A program made the position numbers and the translations under genes. From contig CALDPN010000015.1 of the NCBI GenBank assembly GCA_937911235.1, forward strand, positions 1 to 9,521: DNA of 9,521 nt, in the 5' to 3' direction. The notes beneath the pieces were generated by a model. That model ran no database searches and was not told the DNA's origin. It worked only from the letters and a program-made list of their open reading frames with translations. The first letter of the stretch is position 1, and each line of letters opens with the position of its first letter. This document shows positions 1 through 6,760 of the stretch, piece after piece. Source of the DNA: an uncultured Bacteroidales bacterium (GTDB lineage: Bacteria; Bacteroidota; Bacteroidia; Bacteroidales; Paludibacteraceae).

Positions 1-713
1 GCAGGCACATCCTTTTTTTCTCCTGCATACAACACATTGCAAGCATCTAAATGTAGTAAATGAGTGCTGCAAGATGGAATATCGCGAGCATCAGAAACTA
101 TGAAAAGCATCTGCATACCTTGTTCTTTAAGGTAAGCGAACACATTCTCCATATCTGCGCGTGTTTGCACATCAAGACCTATAAAAGGATTGTCGAAAAT
201 AAGCATTCGAGGTTTTTCAAGCAATGCTTTTGCAATAATTAGTCTACGAAGTTGACCACTTGAAAGAGTTATAAGTCTTTGAGGAAGTAGTTTACGCAGG
301 CGAAACAGGTCTATAATTTTCTCTAGCCAAGCCTCATCTTCTACCCCACTCATAAGTTCGCCCACTGTAGGATACCAATCTACTTCATACACGTTGAAGC
401 GTTGTTGGTAATAGGCATCTCTAAAGTCTGAGAAAGAATATGTAGATTGAAAATGAATAGTCTTTATAAACTGACGTGGATAGATAAACTCAGATGTGGT
501 TTTGCGAATTTCATCCATAAATGGATACTCTATATTGCCACTCATTAGGCCATATCTACCACAAATAATTTCACTAAGTAGAGTTTTACCACTTCCGTTT
601 GCTCCATAAAAAGTCCACACATCACCCTCATTCATTGTAAAAGAAATAGGCGAAGCAAACTTCACACCCGGAATTCGCGGAACTATATTGTCAACTTTTA
701 TAAAAACACTCAT
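1..713 (-). CDS. ABC ATPase domain protein, ModF-like, N-terminal part (runs off window)
   Basis: Reading leftward from ATG at 713, 237 codons stay open to the window edge. This gives one nearly complete ABC nucleotide-binding domain. Visible motifs: Walker A GANGSGKT (residues 37-44), Q-loop Gln89 in HFQST, signature LSSGQLRR (150-157), Walker B MLIFD (170-174) and D-loop GLD (179-181). The usual catalytic Glu after Walker B is Asn175 (FDNPF), and the H-loop His position appears to be Asp208 (IVSDARD). No membrane segment is seen, so the product is probably cytosolic. Many ModF/PhrA-type proteins carry two such domains in one chain, and a second domain would lie beyond position 1. That assignment is inferred from the overall look (YGANGSGKT, short inter-motif spacing) and is uncertain; substrate and partners cannot be read. 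No good -7 promoter was found for it; a strong hairpin lies 18 nt upstream of the start. Confidence 0.85.
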   Translation of the reverse strand, partial: MSVFIKVDNIVPRIPGVKFASPISFTMNEGDVWTFYGANGSGKTLLSEIICGRYGLMSGNIEYPFMDEIRKTTSEFIYPRQFIKTIHFQSTYSFSDFRDAYYQQRFNVYEVDWYPTVGELMSGVEDEAWLEKIIDLFRLRKLLPQRLITLSSGQLRRLIIAKALLEKPRMLIFDNPFIGLDVQTRADMENVFAYLKEQGMQMLFIVSDARDIPSCSTHLLHLDACNVLYAGEKKDVP

Positions 714-953
714 ATATAATTTATTTAATGTAAAAAAGTTTGGAACTCGCATTCCAAACTTTTTTTTATTTAGCAATTTAATTATTTGCTTTAATTATTG
801 ATTTTAGAAGAACTAGTTCTACCTTCTTCAAAAATTGATTTTAAAGGAGTGATTTTTAGGCGTCCCGAAGTCTGAAAAACCGGAGTGTACATGAGGTACT
901 CGAGGATTTTGAAGACGAGGGCAACGAGAAAAGCGCCCTTTACAAATCAATTT
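714..953. other. Non-coding region between ROK kinase and ABC gene
   Basis: No convincing gene lies in these 240 bases. Besides the hairpin and the inverted-repeat element, it holds a perfect 12-bp palindrome, agaactagttct (809-820), and a 9-bp direct repeat, ttaattatt (778-786 and 791-799). The palindrome could be an operator or part of a stem; nothing else supports either reading. A promoter for the ABC gene should lie here, but no clear TAnnTTTG match is seen on the minus strand. Confidence 0.6.
732..767. terminator. 14-bp A/T-flanked hairpin, probable bidirectional intrinsic terminator
   Basis: The arm at 732-745 (aaaaaagtttggaa) is exactly complementary to 752-765, with a 6-nt loop (746-751). 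The helix is flanked by a T run on each strand, so it could stop RNA polymerase in either direction. Its likely job is to end the leftward ROK kinase transcript. It ends only 18 nt before the ABC gene start, so it could also lie in that gene's 5' leader and act as an attenuator or stabilising stem. Confidence 0.75.
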
Positions 954-955
954 TT
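830..955. repeat. 126-bp MITE-like element with 18-bp terminal inverted repeats
   Basis: The left end aaaaattgattttaaagg (830-847) is the reverse complement of the right end at 937-955, apart from one extra base in the right copy (C943). The interior contains further self-complementary pieces: GTAC repeated around a 5-nt loop (887-899), and ggcg (859-862) facing cgcc (934-937). No target-site duplication is visible. No transposase lies inside, so if mobile it would be non-autonomous. The right end overlaps the last two bases of the ROK stop codon, so the leftward transcript would carry the element as a folded 3' untranslated region. It may instead be a fixed structured RNA or a processing site. 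The inverted repeat is certain; mobility is inferred, and I only vaguely recall similar short intergenic sequences in Bacteroidales genomes. Confidence 0.6.
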
Positions 956-1919
956 AGTGTTCCCATGCAAGCGCTGACGCCCCCAAAATAGCAGCATCAG
1001 ACTCATTAAGTTGTGAGAACATCACTTGGATTTTACCACGCCATTGAGGCATTACGTTTTCGTTAAGAGCTTTAACTACAGGTTCCATGATTAGGTCACC
1101 TGCTTTTGTTAAACCACCAAACATGATGATTGCCTCTGGAGAACTAAATGCAACGAAGTCTGCCATAGCTTGACCTAGCATTGTGCCTGTGAAGTCAAAT
1201 ATATCAAGAGCAAGTTCGTCACCTTGTTGTGCAGCTTCGAATACATCTTTAGATGAGATGCTTTCTGCTGGAATACCTCTTAAAACGCTCTTTTTATCGG
1301 TAGCTTCAAGAAGTTCACGAGCAGTACGAGCAACACCTGTAGCAGAAGCGTATGCTTCTAAGCAACCAGTCTTACCGCAACCGCAAAGACGACCGTTCTT
1401 TCTTACCATTGTAACGTGACCAAGCTCACCAGCGAAGCCGTCGTGACCATAAAGAACATAACCACCTACAACGATACCACTACCAACACCTGTACCTAAG
1501 GTGATTGTAATGAAGTTTTTCATGCCACGAGCAGCACCATATGTCATTTCACCTACTGCAGCAGCATTAGCATCGTTGGTAAGACGAACAGGAAGTTTGA
1601 TACGTTCAGTCATTAATTCGGCAAAAGGAATCACTTTCATACCACCGAAAGTTAAGTTAACTGCGTTTTCGATAGTTCCTTTATAATAATTCGCATTTGG
1701 AGCACCAATACCAATACCACGAATTTGAGACATTGGGATATTAGCTTTTTCAACTAATTTTTCCACCGCTGTACACAAATTGTCAATAAACTCTACATGA
1801 GAGTTGGTATCATTACTTTTAATAGCTGTTTGTGATAATACTGTACCACGTGTGTCAACGATACCGATTTTAGCTGATTGACCGCCTATGTCAATCCCTA
1901 CTACATAAGGTTTGTCCAT
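954..1919 (-). CDS. ROK-family sugar kinase (glucokinase-like)
   Basis: This 321-residue protein has ROK architecture and the usual length. Visible motifs: N-terminal phosphate loop GIDIGGQ (8-14), GIGAPN near 70-75, catalytic-base region LTNDANAAAVGE with Asp116, second ATP loop ITLGTGVGSG near 139-148, and sugar-binding Glu165 and His168 (ELGH). The zinc cluster CGCGKTGC (Cys179, Cys181, Cys186) works with His168. ROK kinases phosphorylate glucose or amino sugars using ATP in the cytosol; the exact sugar is not readable. The usual Thr of DxGGT is Gln14. An in-frame start at 1964 would add 15 residues (MLNQIIIILTSNKNI), but it coincides with the candidate -7 box, so ATG at 1919 is preferred. 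The stop codon overlaps the inverted-repeat element. The gene is monocistronic or reads through to the ABC gene. Confidence 0.9.
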   Translation of the reverse strand: MDKPYVVGIDIGGQSAKIGIVDTRGTVLSQTAIKSNDTNSHVEFIDNLCTAVEKLVEKANIPMSQIRGIGIGAPNANYYKGTIENAVNLTFGGMKVIPFAELMTERIKLPVRLTNDANAAAVGEMTYGAARGMKNFITITLGTGVGSGIVVGGYVLYGHDGFAGELGHVTMVRKNGRLCGCGKTGCLEAYASATGVARTARELLEATDKKSVLRGIPAESISSKDVFEAAQQGDELALDIFDFTGTMLGQAMADFVAFSSPEAIIMFGGLTKAGDLIMEPVVKALNENVMPQWRGKIQVMFSQLNESDAAILGASALAWEH

Positions 1920-1961
1920 AATATTTTTGTTTGAAGTTAAGATTATAATAATTTGATTAAG

Positions 1962-1969
1962 CAAAGATA
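1962..1969 (-). promoter_or_regulatory. Candidate -7 box for the ROK kinase gene
   Basis: On the minus strand this reads TATCTTTG, an exact match to the Bacteroidetes -7 consensus TAnnTTTG. Transcription would begin near 1955, about 36 nt before the ATG at 1919. A clear -33 TTG was not found. The box supports the shorter protein start. Confidence 0.55.
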
Positions 1970-2032
1970 AGCAATCATTTTTTAAAAACTTAAATTAAAG
2001 CCTAAAAATTTCTATTTTAGAAGATAAAATTG

Positions 2033-2040
2033 TAATTTTG
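2033..2040 (+). promoter_or_regulatory. Candidate -7 box for pheT-yebC
   Basis: TAATTTTG matches the TAnnTTTG consensus. It would start transcription near 2047, leaving a leader of about 16 nt before the pheT ATG. That leaves no room for a leader-peptide attenuator. The -33 element is weak or absent. Confidence 0.5.
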
Positions 2041-2062
2041 CGAACTTAATTAAACAAAGATT

Positions 2063-4507
2063 ATGAATATCTCTTATAATTGGCTTAAAAAATATCTAAA
2101 TTTCGATTTATCTGCCGAAGACACAGCGAAAAAACTTACATCACTTGGTCTTGAAGTGGGCACTGTAGAAGAAATCCAAACCATCAAAGGTGGTTTAGCA
2201 GGTTTAGTTACAGCAAAAGTTGTGGAATGTGAAGATCACCCAAATTCAGACCACTTACATATTACCAAAGTGGACGCTGGTAACGGCGAACTTATTCAAG
2301 TAGTTTGTGGCGCAGCAAACTGCCGTGCAGGTCTTACCACTATTTTAGCTACTGTGGGCACTACCCTATATTCTGGCGAGGAAAGTTTTAGCATCAAAAA
2401 ATCTAAAATTAGAGGCGTTGAATCATTTGGTATGCTTTGCGCAGAAGATGAAATAGGCATTGGCACTAGCCACGAAGGCATTATTGAACTTCCAGAAGGC
2501 ACTGCTCTAGGCGTTCCTGCAAAAGAATATTACAATATTGAAGACGACTACCTAATAGAAGTAGATATTACTCCAAACCGTAGCGACGCTATTTCTCACT
2601 TTGGTGTGGCTCGCGACCTTGCTGCTGGTTTAAATCTACCAGTAATGCGTCCTTCTGTTGATGGTTTCAAAGTAGAAAACAACGACTACGTAGTAGACGT
2701 AACTGTAGAAAATTCAGACGCTTGTCCTCGTTATAGCGGCGTTACTATTAATAATGTAAAAGTAACCGAGTCTCCAGACTGGTTAAAAAACAAACTTTTA
2801 GCTATTGGTCTTCGCCCAATTAACAACGTTGTGGACGTTACCAACTTTGTTCTTCACGAAATTGGTCAACCACTACACGCATTCGACGGCGACAAAATCA
2901 AAGGCAACAAAATTGTTGTTAAAACATTGGCTGAAGGAACTAAATTTACCACTTTAGATGGCGTAGAACGTTCTCTTGGCGAAAACGACCTAATGATTTG
3001 CAACGCAGAAGAAGGTATGTGTATTGCAGGTGTATTTGGTGGTTTAGACTCTGGCGTAACAGAAAGCACTACTAAAGTATTCATCGAAAGTGCATATTTC
3101 AACCCAGTGAGCATTAGAAAAACTGCTCGTCGCCATGGCTTAAATACCGACGCATCTTTCCGTTACGAACGTGGTTGCGACCCAAATATCACCCTTTATG
3201 CACTTAAACGTGCTGCTACACTTATTCAAGAAGTGGCAGGAGGTCAAATTTCATCTGAAGTTATCGACATTTATCCTAACGTAATTGAAGACTTTAAGGT
3301 AAGTGTTACCTATAACAAAATAAACTCACTTATCGGTGCAGAAATTTCTAAAGATAAAGTAAAAGAAATTCTTTCTGGCCTTGAAATTAAAATTGAAAGC
3401 GAAACAGAAGACCAGCTAAATCTTCTTGTTCCTCCATACAGAGCAGACGTTAAACGTGACGTGGACGTTATCGAAGATATTCTTCGTGTATATGGTTACA
3501 ACAACGTAAATCCTGGAGTATCACTTCAATCTGCTATTAGCTATTCAAAACAACCAGATTCAACAAAACTTCAAAACAAAGTTTCTGAATTCCTTTCTGG
3601 TGCTGGTTTCAATGAAATCTTAAACAACTCACTTACAAAGGTTTCATATTACAACGATTTGAAATCTTATCCAGTAGAAAACGCTGTAAAAATAATGAAC
3701 CCACTTGGCACAGATTTAAGTGTTATGCGTCAAACACTTCTTTTCGGAGGTCTTGAAAGCATTGCAAGAAACTTAAATCACCGCCAAAACCGCATCTGTA
3801 TGTATGAATTTGGCGAATGCTACCACTACAATAGCGAAAACAAAAAAGAAGACAACGCACTTGCAGCATACTCAGAAGAGCTTCACTTAGGTATGTGGCT
3901 TGCAGGCAACCACACTAACGCAACTTGGGCAGATAAAGAACGCAAATTCTCTTTCTTCGACCTTAAAGCATATGTGGTTTCTTCTCTTACTCGCATTGGC
4001 ATTAAAGCAGAAGCTTGCGTTTCTTCTAAAAACGAAGAAGACATCTTCAGCCAAGGCATCAACATCTGCACAAGAGGAGGCAAAGTACTTGTTAGCATGG
4101 GTATTGTAAGCAAAAAACTGCTTAAAGCATTCGATATCAACACAGAAGTTTACTTCGCAGATTTCAACTGGAAACTTATCCTTAAACAACTAAAAAACAG
4201 CAAAGTAACATACAAAGACATTCCTAAGTTCCCAGAAGTAAAACGCGACTTAGCACTACTTCTAGACAAAAACGTTAACTTTGAAGAAGTAGAAAAAATT
4301 GCTTACGAAACTGAACGTAAACTTCTTAAGAATGTAGTTTTATTCGACGTGTACGAAGGTAAAAACCTAGAAGAAGGCAAAAAATCTTATGCTATTAACT
4401 TCACCCTTCAAGACGCAGAAAAAACTCTTCAAGACAAACAAATTGACAAGGTAATGCAAAACCTAATCAAAGCATACGAAACTAAACTTGGAGCTAAAAT
4501 TAGATAA
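2063..4507 (+). CDS. pheT: Phenylalanyl-tRNA synthetase beta subunit
   Basis: Full-length bacterial PheT of 814 residues. With PheS (the catalytic alpha chain, not in this window) it forms the alpha2-beta2 enzyme that charges tRNA-Phe in the cytosol. Domains in order: an N-terminal segment starting MNISYNWLKKYL; an EMAP-type tRNA-binding fold around 43-155, with HPNSDHLHITKVD at 59-71; the B3/B4 editing region around 205-385, containing DVTNFVLHEIGQPLHAFD near 258-276; a further core motif SIRKTARRHGLNTDASFRYE near 350-369; the B5 domain with VPPYRADVKRDVDVIEDI near 456-473; the catalytic-like core; and a C-terminal ferredoxin-like anticodon-binding domain from about 719 (PKFPEVKRDLALLLD). 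It ends in tandem TAA codons. yebC follows 23 nt later. pheT and pheS are often separated in Bacteroidota. No anomaly is visible. Confidence 0.97.
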   Translation: MNISYNWLKKYLNFDLSAEDTAKKLTSLGLEVGTVEEIQTIKGGLAGLVTAKVVECEDHPNSDHLHITKVDAGNGELIQVVCGAANCRAGLTTILATVGTTLYSGEESFSIKKSKIRGVESFGMLCAEDEIGIGTSHEGIIELPEGTALGVPAKEYYNIEDDYLIEVDITPNRSDAISHFGVARDLAAGLNLPVMRPSVDGFKVENNDYVVDVTVENSDACPRYSGVTINNVKVTESPDWLKNKLLAIGLRPINNVVDVTNFVLHEIGQPLHAFDGDKIKGNKIVVKTLAEGTKFTTLDGVERSLGENDLMICNAEEGMCIAGVFGGLDSGVTESTTKVFIESAYFNPVSIRKTARRHGLNTDASFRYERGCDPNITLYALKRAATLIQEVAGGQISSEVIDIYPNVIEDFKVSVTYNKINSLIGAEISKDKVKEILSGLEIKIESETEDQLNLLVPPYRADVKRDVDVIEDILRVYGYNNVNPGVSLQSAISYSKQPDSTKLQNKVSEFLSGAGFNEILNNSLTKVSYYNDLKSYPVENAVKIMNPLGTDLSVMRQTLLFGGLESIARNLNHRQNRICMYEFGECYHYNSENKKEDNALAAYSEELHLGMWLAGNHTNATWADKERKFSFFDLKAYVVSSLTRIGIKAEACVSSKNEEDIFSQGINICTRGGKVLVSMGIVSKKLLKAFDINTEVYFADFNWKLILKQLKNSKVTYKDIPKFPEVKRDLALLLDKNVNFEEVEKIAYETERKLLKNVVLFDVYEGKNLEEGKKSYAINFTLQDAEKTLQDKQIDKVMQNLIKAYETKLGAKIR

Positions 4508-4530
4508 TAAACATAAAAACTAAAAATATC

Positions 4531-5247
4531 ATGGGAAGAGCATTTGAATATCGCAAAGCGACCAAAATGAAACGTTGGGGAAATATGGCCCGCGTTTTCA
4601 CCAAAATCGGTAAACAAATTACTATAGCAGTACGTGAAGCAGGTAGTGATCCAAACGGCAACCCACGTCTTAGAATGCTTATGCAACAAGCTAAGAAAGA
4701 AAACATGCCTAAGGAAAACGTAGAACGTGCTATCAAAAAAGCATTATCAAAAGACGAAGCAGATTACAAGGAACTAAACTATGAAGGATACGGCCCTCAC
4801 GGTATCGCTATCTTCGTAGAAACAGCTACAGACAACCACAACCGTACAGTATCAAACATCCGTAGCTACTTTACAAAACACGGTGGTTCTCTAGGTACAT
4901 CTGGCTGTCTTCAATTCCTTTTCGACCACAAATGTGTGTTCTCTATCGTGCCAAAAGAAGGTATGGAACTTGAAGAACTAGAACTAGAACTTATCGACTT
5001 CGGTGTAGAAGAACTTGATAAAGACGACGAAGGCAACATCGTATTCTACGGCGACTTCCAATCTTATTCTGCTATTCAAAAATATCTAGAAGATAACAAC
5101 TTCGACATCAACAGTGCAGAGTTTGAACGTATTCCAAACGACTACAAAACTCTTACTGAAGAGCAAAAAGCATCAGTTCAAAAACTTCTTGATAAGATTG
5201 AAGAAGACGAAGACGTACAAAACGTATATCACAATATGGCTGAGTAA
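4531..5247 (+). CDS. yebC: YebC/PmpR family protein (TACO1-like)
   Basis: The 238-residue length fits the family. It opens MGRAFEYRKATKMKRWGNMA, the Bacteroidota form of the canonical MAGHSKWANIKHRK start, then FTKIGKQITIAVREAG and the conserved NPRLRMLMQQAKKENMPKEN. The middle has YEGYGPHGIAIFVETATDNHNRT (near 87-109) and the stretch FTKHGGSLGTSGCLQFLFDH. The C-terminus is acidic and ends DVQNVYHNMAE, as in most YebC proteins. Members have been described as transcription regulators and, more recently, as ribosome-associated factors that help synthesis of difficult peptides, like mitochondrial TACO1. Which applies here cannot be read. The 23-nt gap suggests co-transcription with pheT, which would favour a translation role. 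Its stop codon sits one base from the stop codon of convergent ruvC. Confidence 0.95.
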   Translation: MGRAFEYRKATKMKRWGNMARVFTKIGKQITIAVREAGSDPNGNPRLRMLMQQAKKENMPKENVERAIKKALSKDEADYKELNYEGYGPHGIAIFVETATDNHNRTVSNIRSYFTKHGGSLGTSGCLQFLFDHKCVFSIVPKEGMELEELELELIDFGVEELDKDDEGNIVFYGDFQSYSAIQKYLEDNNFDINSAEFERIPNDYKTLTEEQKASVQKLLDKIEEDEDVQNVYHNMAE

Positions 5248-5256
5248 TTTATACTC
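5242..5256. other. Small inverted repeat spanning the yebC and ruvC stop codons
   Basis: gagta (5242-5246) pairs with tactc (5252-5256) around a 5-nt loop containing the only intergenic base. Both TAA stops lie in or beside this symmetry. A 5-bp stem with no T run is too weak to call a terminator, so no conventional terminator exists between these convergent genes. Confidence 0.35.
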
Positions 5257-5764
5257 GCTGTAGGAAATGACAATAAGCAGCAGCAACGGCGTCGGTTGCA
5301 TCAAGTTTTTTAGGAAGATCTTCTTTTGAAATACAAAGCAATCGGCGAACCAAGTCTGCTACCTGTTCTTTAGAGGCTCCACCGTTACCGGTGAGAGCCA
5401 TCTTTATTTTTAGAGGGCTGTATTCAAACACTTTAAGTCCTGCTTGAAGGGCAGCCGCCATAGCCACGCCTTGCGCACGACCAAGTTTTAACATCGATTG
5501 CACATTTTTTCCAAAGAAAGGGGCTTCAATAGAAAGTATTTCAGGGTCGAACTCGTTTATTACCTCGGTAACACGAGTAAAAATTTTGTTAAGTTTGTCG
5601 TAGTGAGTGTCGCAATCTTTAAAGTCGATTACACCCATTGTAAGCAAAGTGGCTTTGTTTCCCACAGTCTTAATTACCCCGTAGCCCATCACTGTGGTAC
5701 CCGGGTCGATACCTAAAATCACCTGCTCTTTGCGTTGCAGAGTTCTCATACTTATTACACTCAT
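5249..5764 (-). CDS. ruvC: Holliday junction resolvase RuvC
   Basis: RuvC cleaves four-way DNA junctions during recombinational repair, together with RuvA and RuvB (not in the window). Using ATG at 5764 the protein has 171 residues, close to the family's usual length. The four acidic metal ligands are present: Asp20 in ILGIDPGTT, Glu80 in ILSIEAPFF, and Asp155 and Asp158 in LDATDAVAAAYCHF. The family motif KMALTGNGGASKEQV is also intact. Start choice is open: an in-frame TTG at 5770 adds two residues, and ATG at 5749 (MRTLQRKEQV) removes five. The gene begins 10 nt after the nadK stop codon, so it is probably translated from the nadK transcript. No separate promoter is seen. The gene order is nadK then ruvC, and it runs tail-to-tail against yebC. 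Confidence 0.95.
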   Translation of the reverse strand: MSVISMRTLQRKEQVILGIDPGTTVMGYGVIKTVGNKATLLTMGVIDFKDCDTHYDKLNKIFTRVTEVINEFDPEILSIEAPFFGKNVQSMLKLGRAQGVAMAAALQAGLKVFEYSPLKIKMALTGNGGASKEQVADLVRRLLCISKEDLPKKLDATDAVAAAYCHFLQRV

Positions 5765-5774
5765 TACCAAATAT

Positions 5775-6671
5775 TTATCTTAAACGAGCATCTGCTCCCC
5801 ACATTAGTTTTTCACGAAGTGTATTGAAATATGTATGGTTCAATCTCTTAGCCACCTTCACAGAATAAGGAGCCTTTTCTATGCTTAAGCGTACATTGTT
5901 TGTACACAAAGAAGAACGACCGTCAAGCGAAACCAAGAAGTGATTAGTTCTACTTTCCACCTCTAATTCTATTTTCCAATTGTCTGGAATAATCACTGGA
6001 CGTAAATTTAAACTATGAGGAGCCACAGGCGATAGCATAAACGACTTATTTTCTGGCATCATAATAGAAGCGCCCACGCTTAGTGCGTATGCTGTACTAC
6101 CTGTTGGAGTAGAGATTAAAAGACCATCGGCTCTATAAGTACAAAGATACTCGCCATTGATAATGGTGTGCACGCGAATCATAGAAGATGTGTCTTGTTT
6201 TAGCACAGCTATCTCATTCAGTGCCACAGACTTATGCCCGTTATCACTTCTTTCTAAAGAAAGCAGAGAACGCTGCTCTACAGTGAAACCTGCAGAGAAA
6301 ATTTCATTGATTGCAGCGGAAATTTCGTCGCCAGGCACGTCAACTAAGAAGCCTAAATTTCCAAGGTTGATACCCAAAATTGGAATACCAGCCTCGCCTA
6401 TTTTGTAAGCAGTTCTTAAAAAAGTGCCGTCGCCGCCAAGGCTAAGCGCCAAGTCTAAAGAAGAAAAATCTTCTGCTTTAAGTTCTGTAAACTGGGCAAT
6501 ATCTGTTAAAGATTCTTTTGCCACAAAACCGCTAACTTCAGAATCTAAATAGATTTCTACCTGTTTGTCTGTAAGCACAGTAAATAGTTCTCTCAAGGCT
6601 TTTGTAAAACCTTGTTTACGAACGCTACCAAAAATGGCTACTTTCTGTATTTTTGTTAAACTTTCTAACAT
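5775..6671 (-). CDS. nadK: NAD kinase
   Basis: This cytosolic enzyme phosphorylates NAD to NADP with ATP or polyphosphate. The 298-residue length fits bacterial NadK. Motifs in order: GGDGTFLRTA (79-88) with catalytic Asp81, the glycine-rich ILGINLGNLGFLVD (98-111), the adenine-site pair Asn152-Glu153 in ALNEIAV, and the hallmark TPTGSTAYALSVGA (188-201), then LSPVAPHSLNLRPVIIP. All key residues are present. ATG at 6671 gives MLESLTKIQKVAIFG, which aligns with the usual beta-strand start. It is divergent from pdxJ across 89 bp and leads a probable nadK-ruvC operon. Confidence 0.96.
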   Translation of the reverse strand: MLESLTKIQKVAIFGSVRKQGFTKALRELFTVLTDKQVEIYLDSEVSGFVAKESLTDIAQFTELKAEDFSSLDLALSLGGDGTFLRTAYKIGEAGIPILGINLGNLGFLVDVPGDEISAAINEIFSAGFTVEQRSLLSLERSDNGHKSVALNEIAVLKQDTSSMIRVHTIINGEYLCTYRADGLLISTPTGSTAYALSVGASIMMPENKSFMLSPVAPHSLNLRPVIIPDNWKIELEVESRTNHFLVSLDGRSSLCTNNVRLSIEKAPYSVKVAKRLNHTYFNTLREKLMWGADARLR

Positions 6672-6700
6672 TTATTAATAGAAAAAAGGTAATATTTTTG

Positions 6701-6708
6701 TATCTTTG
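6701..6708 (+). promoter_or_regulatory. Candidate -7 box for the pdxJ-exbB-exbD-tonB cluster
   Basis: TATCTTTG is an exact TAnnTTTG match. Transcription would start near 6715, giving a leader of about 45 nt to the pdxJ ATG. No good -33 TTG is seen 19-21 nt upstream. Confidence 0.55.
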
Positions 6709-6736
6709 CTCGTTGATATTATAGAGTTAGATACTG

Positions 6737-6744
6737 CAAAGTAA
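6737..6744 (-). promoter_or_regulatory. Weak candidate -7 box for nadK-ruvC
   Basis: On the minus strand this reads TTACTTTG, seven of eight to TAnnTTTG. It would start transcription near 6730, about 60 nt before the nadK ATG. It would place the nadK promoter inside the pdxJ leader, so the two divergent transcripts would overlap. Confidence 0.3.
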
Positions 6745-6760
6745 ACTATTTTTTACGAAA

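Noticed and set aside
60..242. 60-residue plus-strand open frame inside the ABC gene
   Set aside because: It lies antisense to the clear Walker B and H-loop coding region, and its translation resembles no known family.
791..892. 33-residue minus-strand open frame (MYTPVFQTSGRLK...) within the inverted-repeat element
   Set aside because: It is made of the element's own palindromic sequence and runs into A/T-rich spacer. It has no promoter or protein-like composition, so it is more likely a spurious reading of a structured repeat.
1920..1964. 15-residue N-terminal extension of the ROK kinase
   Set aside because: The upstream ATG overlaps the candidate -7 box and would precede the transcription start. 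The family begins at about the MDKPYVVGIDIGG segment.
3883..4189. Overlapping minus-strand open frames and one plus-strand frame inside pheT
   Set aside because: All are shadows of a strongly conserved pheT reading frame.
4429..4736. Minus-strand open frames across the pheT-yebC junction
   Set aside because: They are antisense to the pheT C-terminal domain and the conserved YebC N-terminus, with no recognisable protein features.
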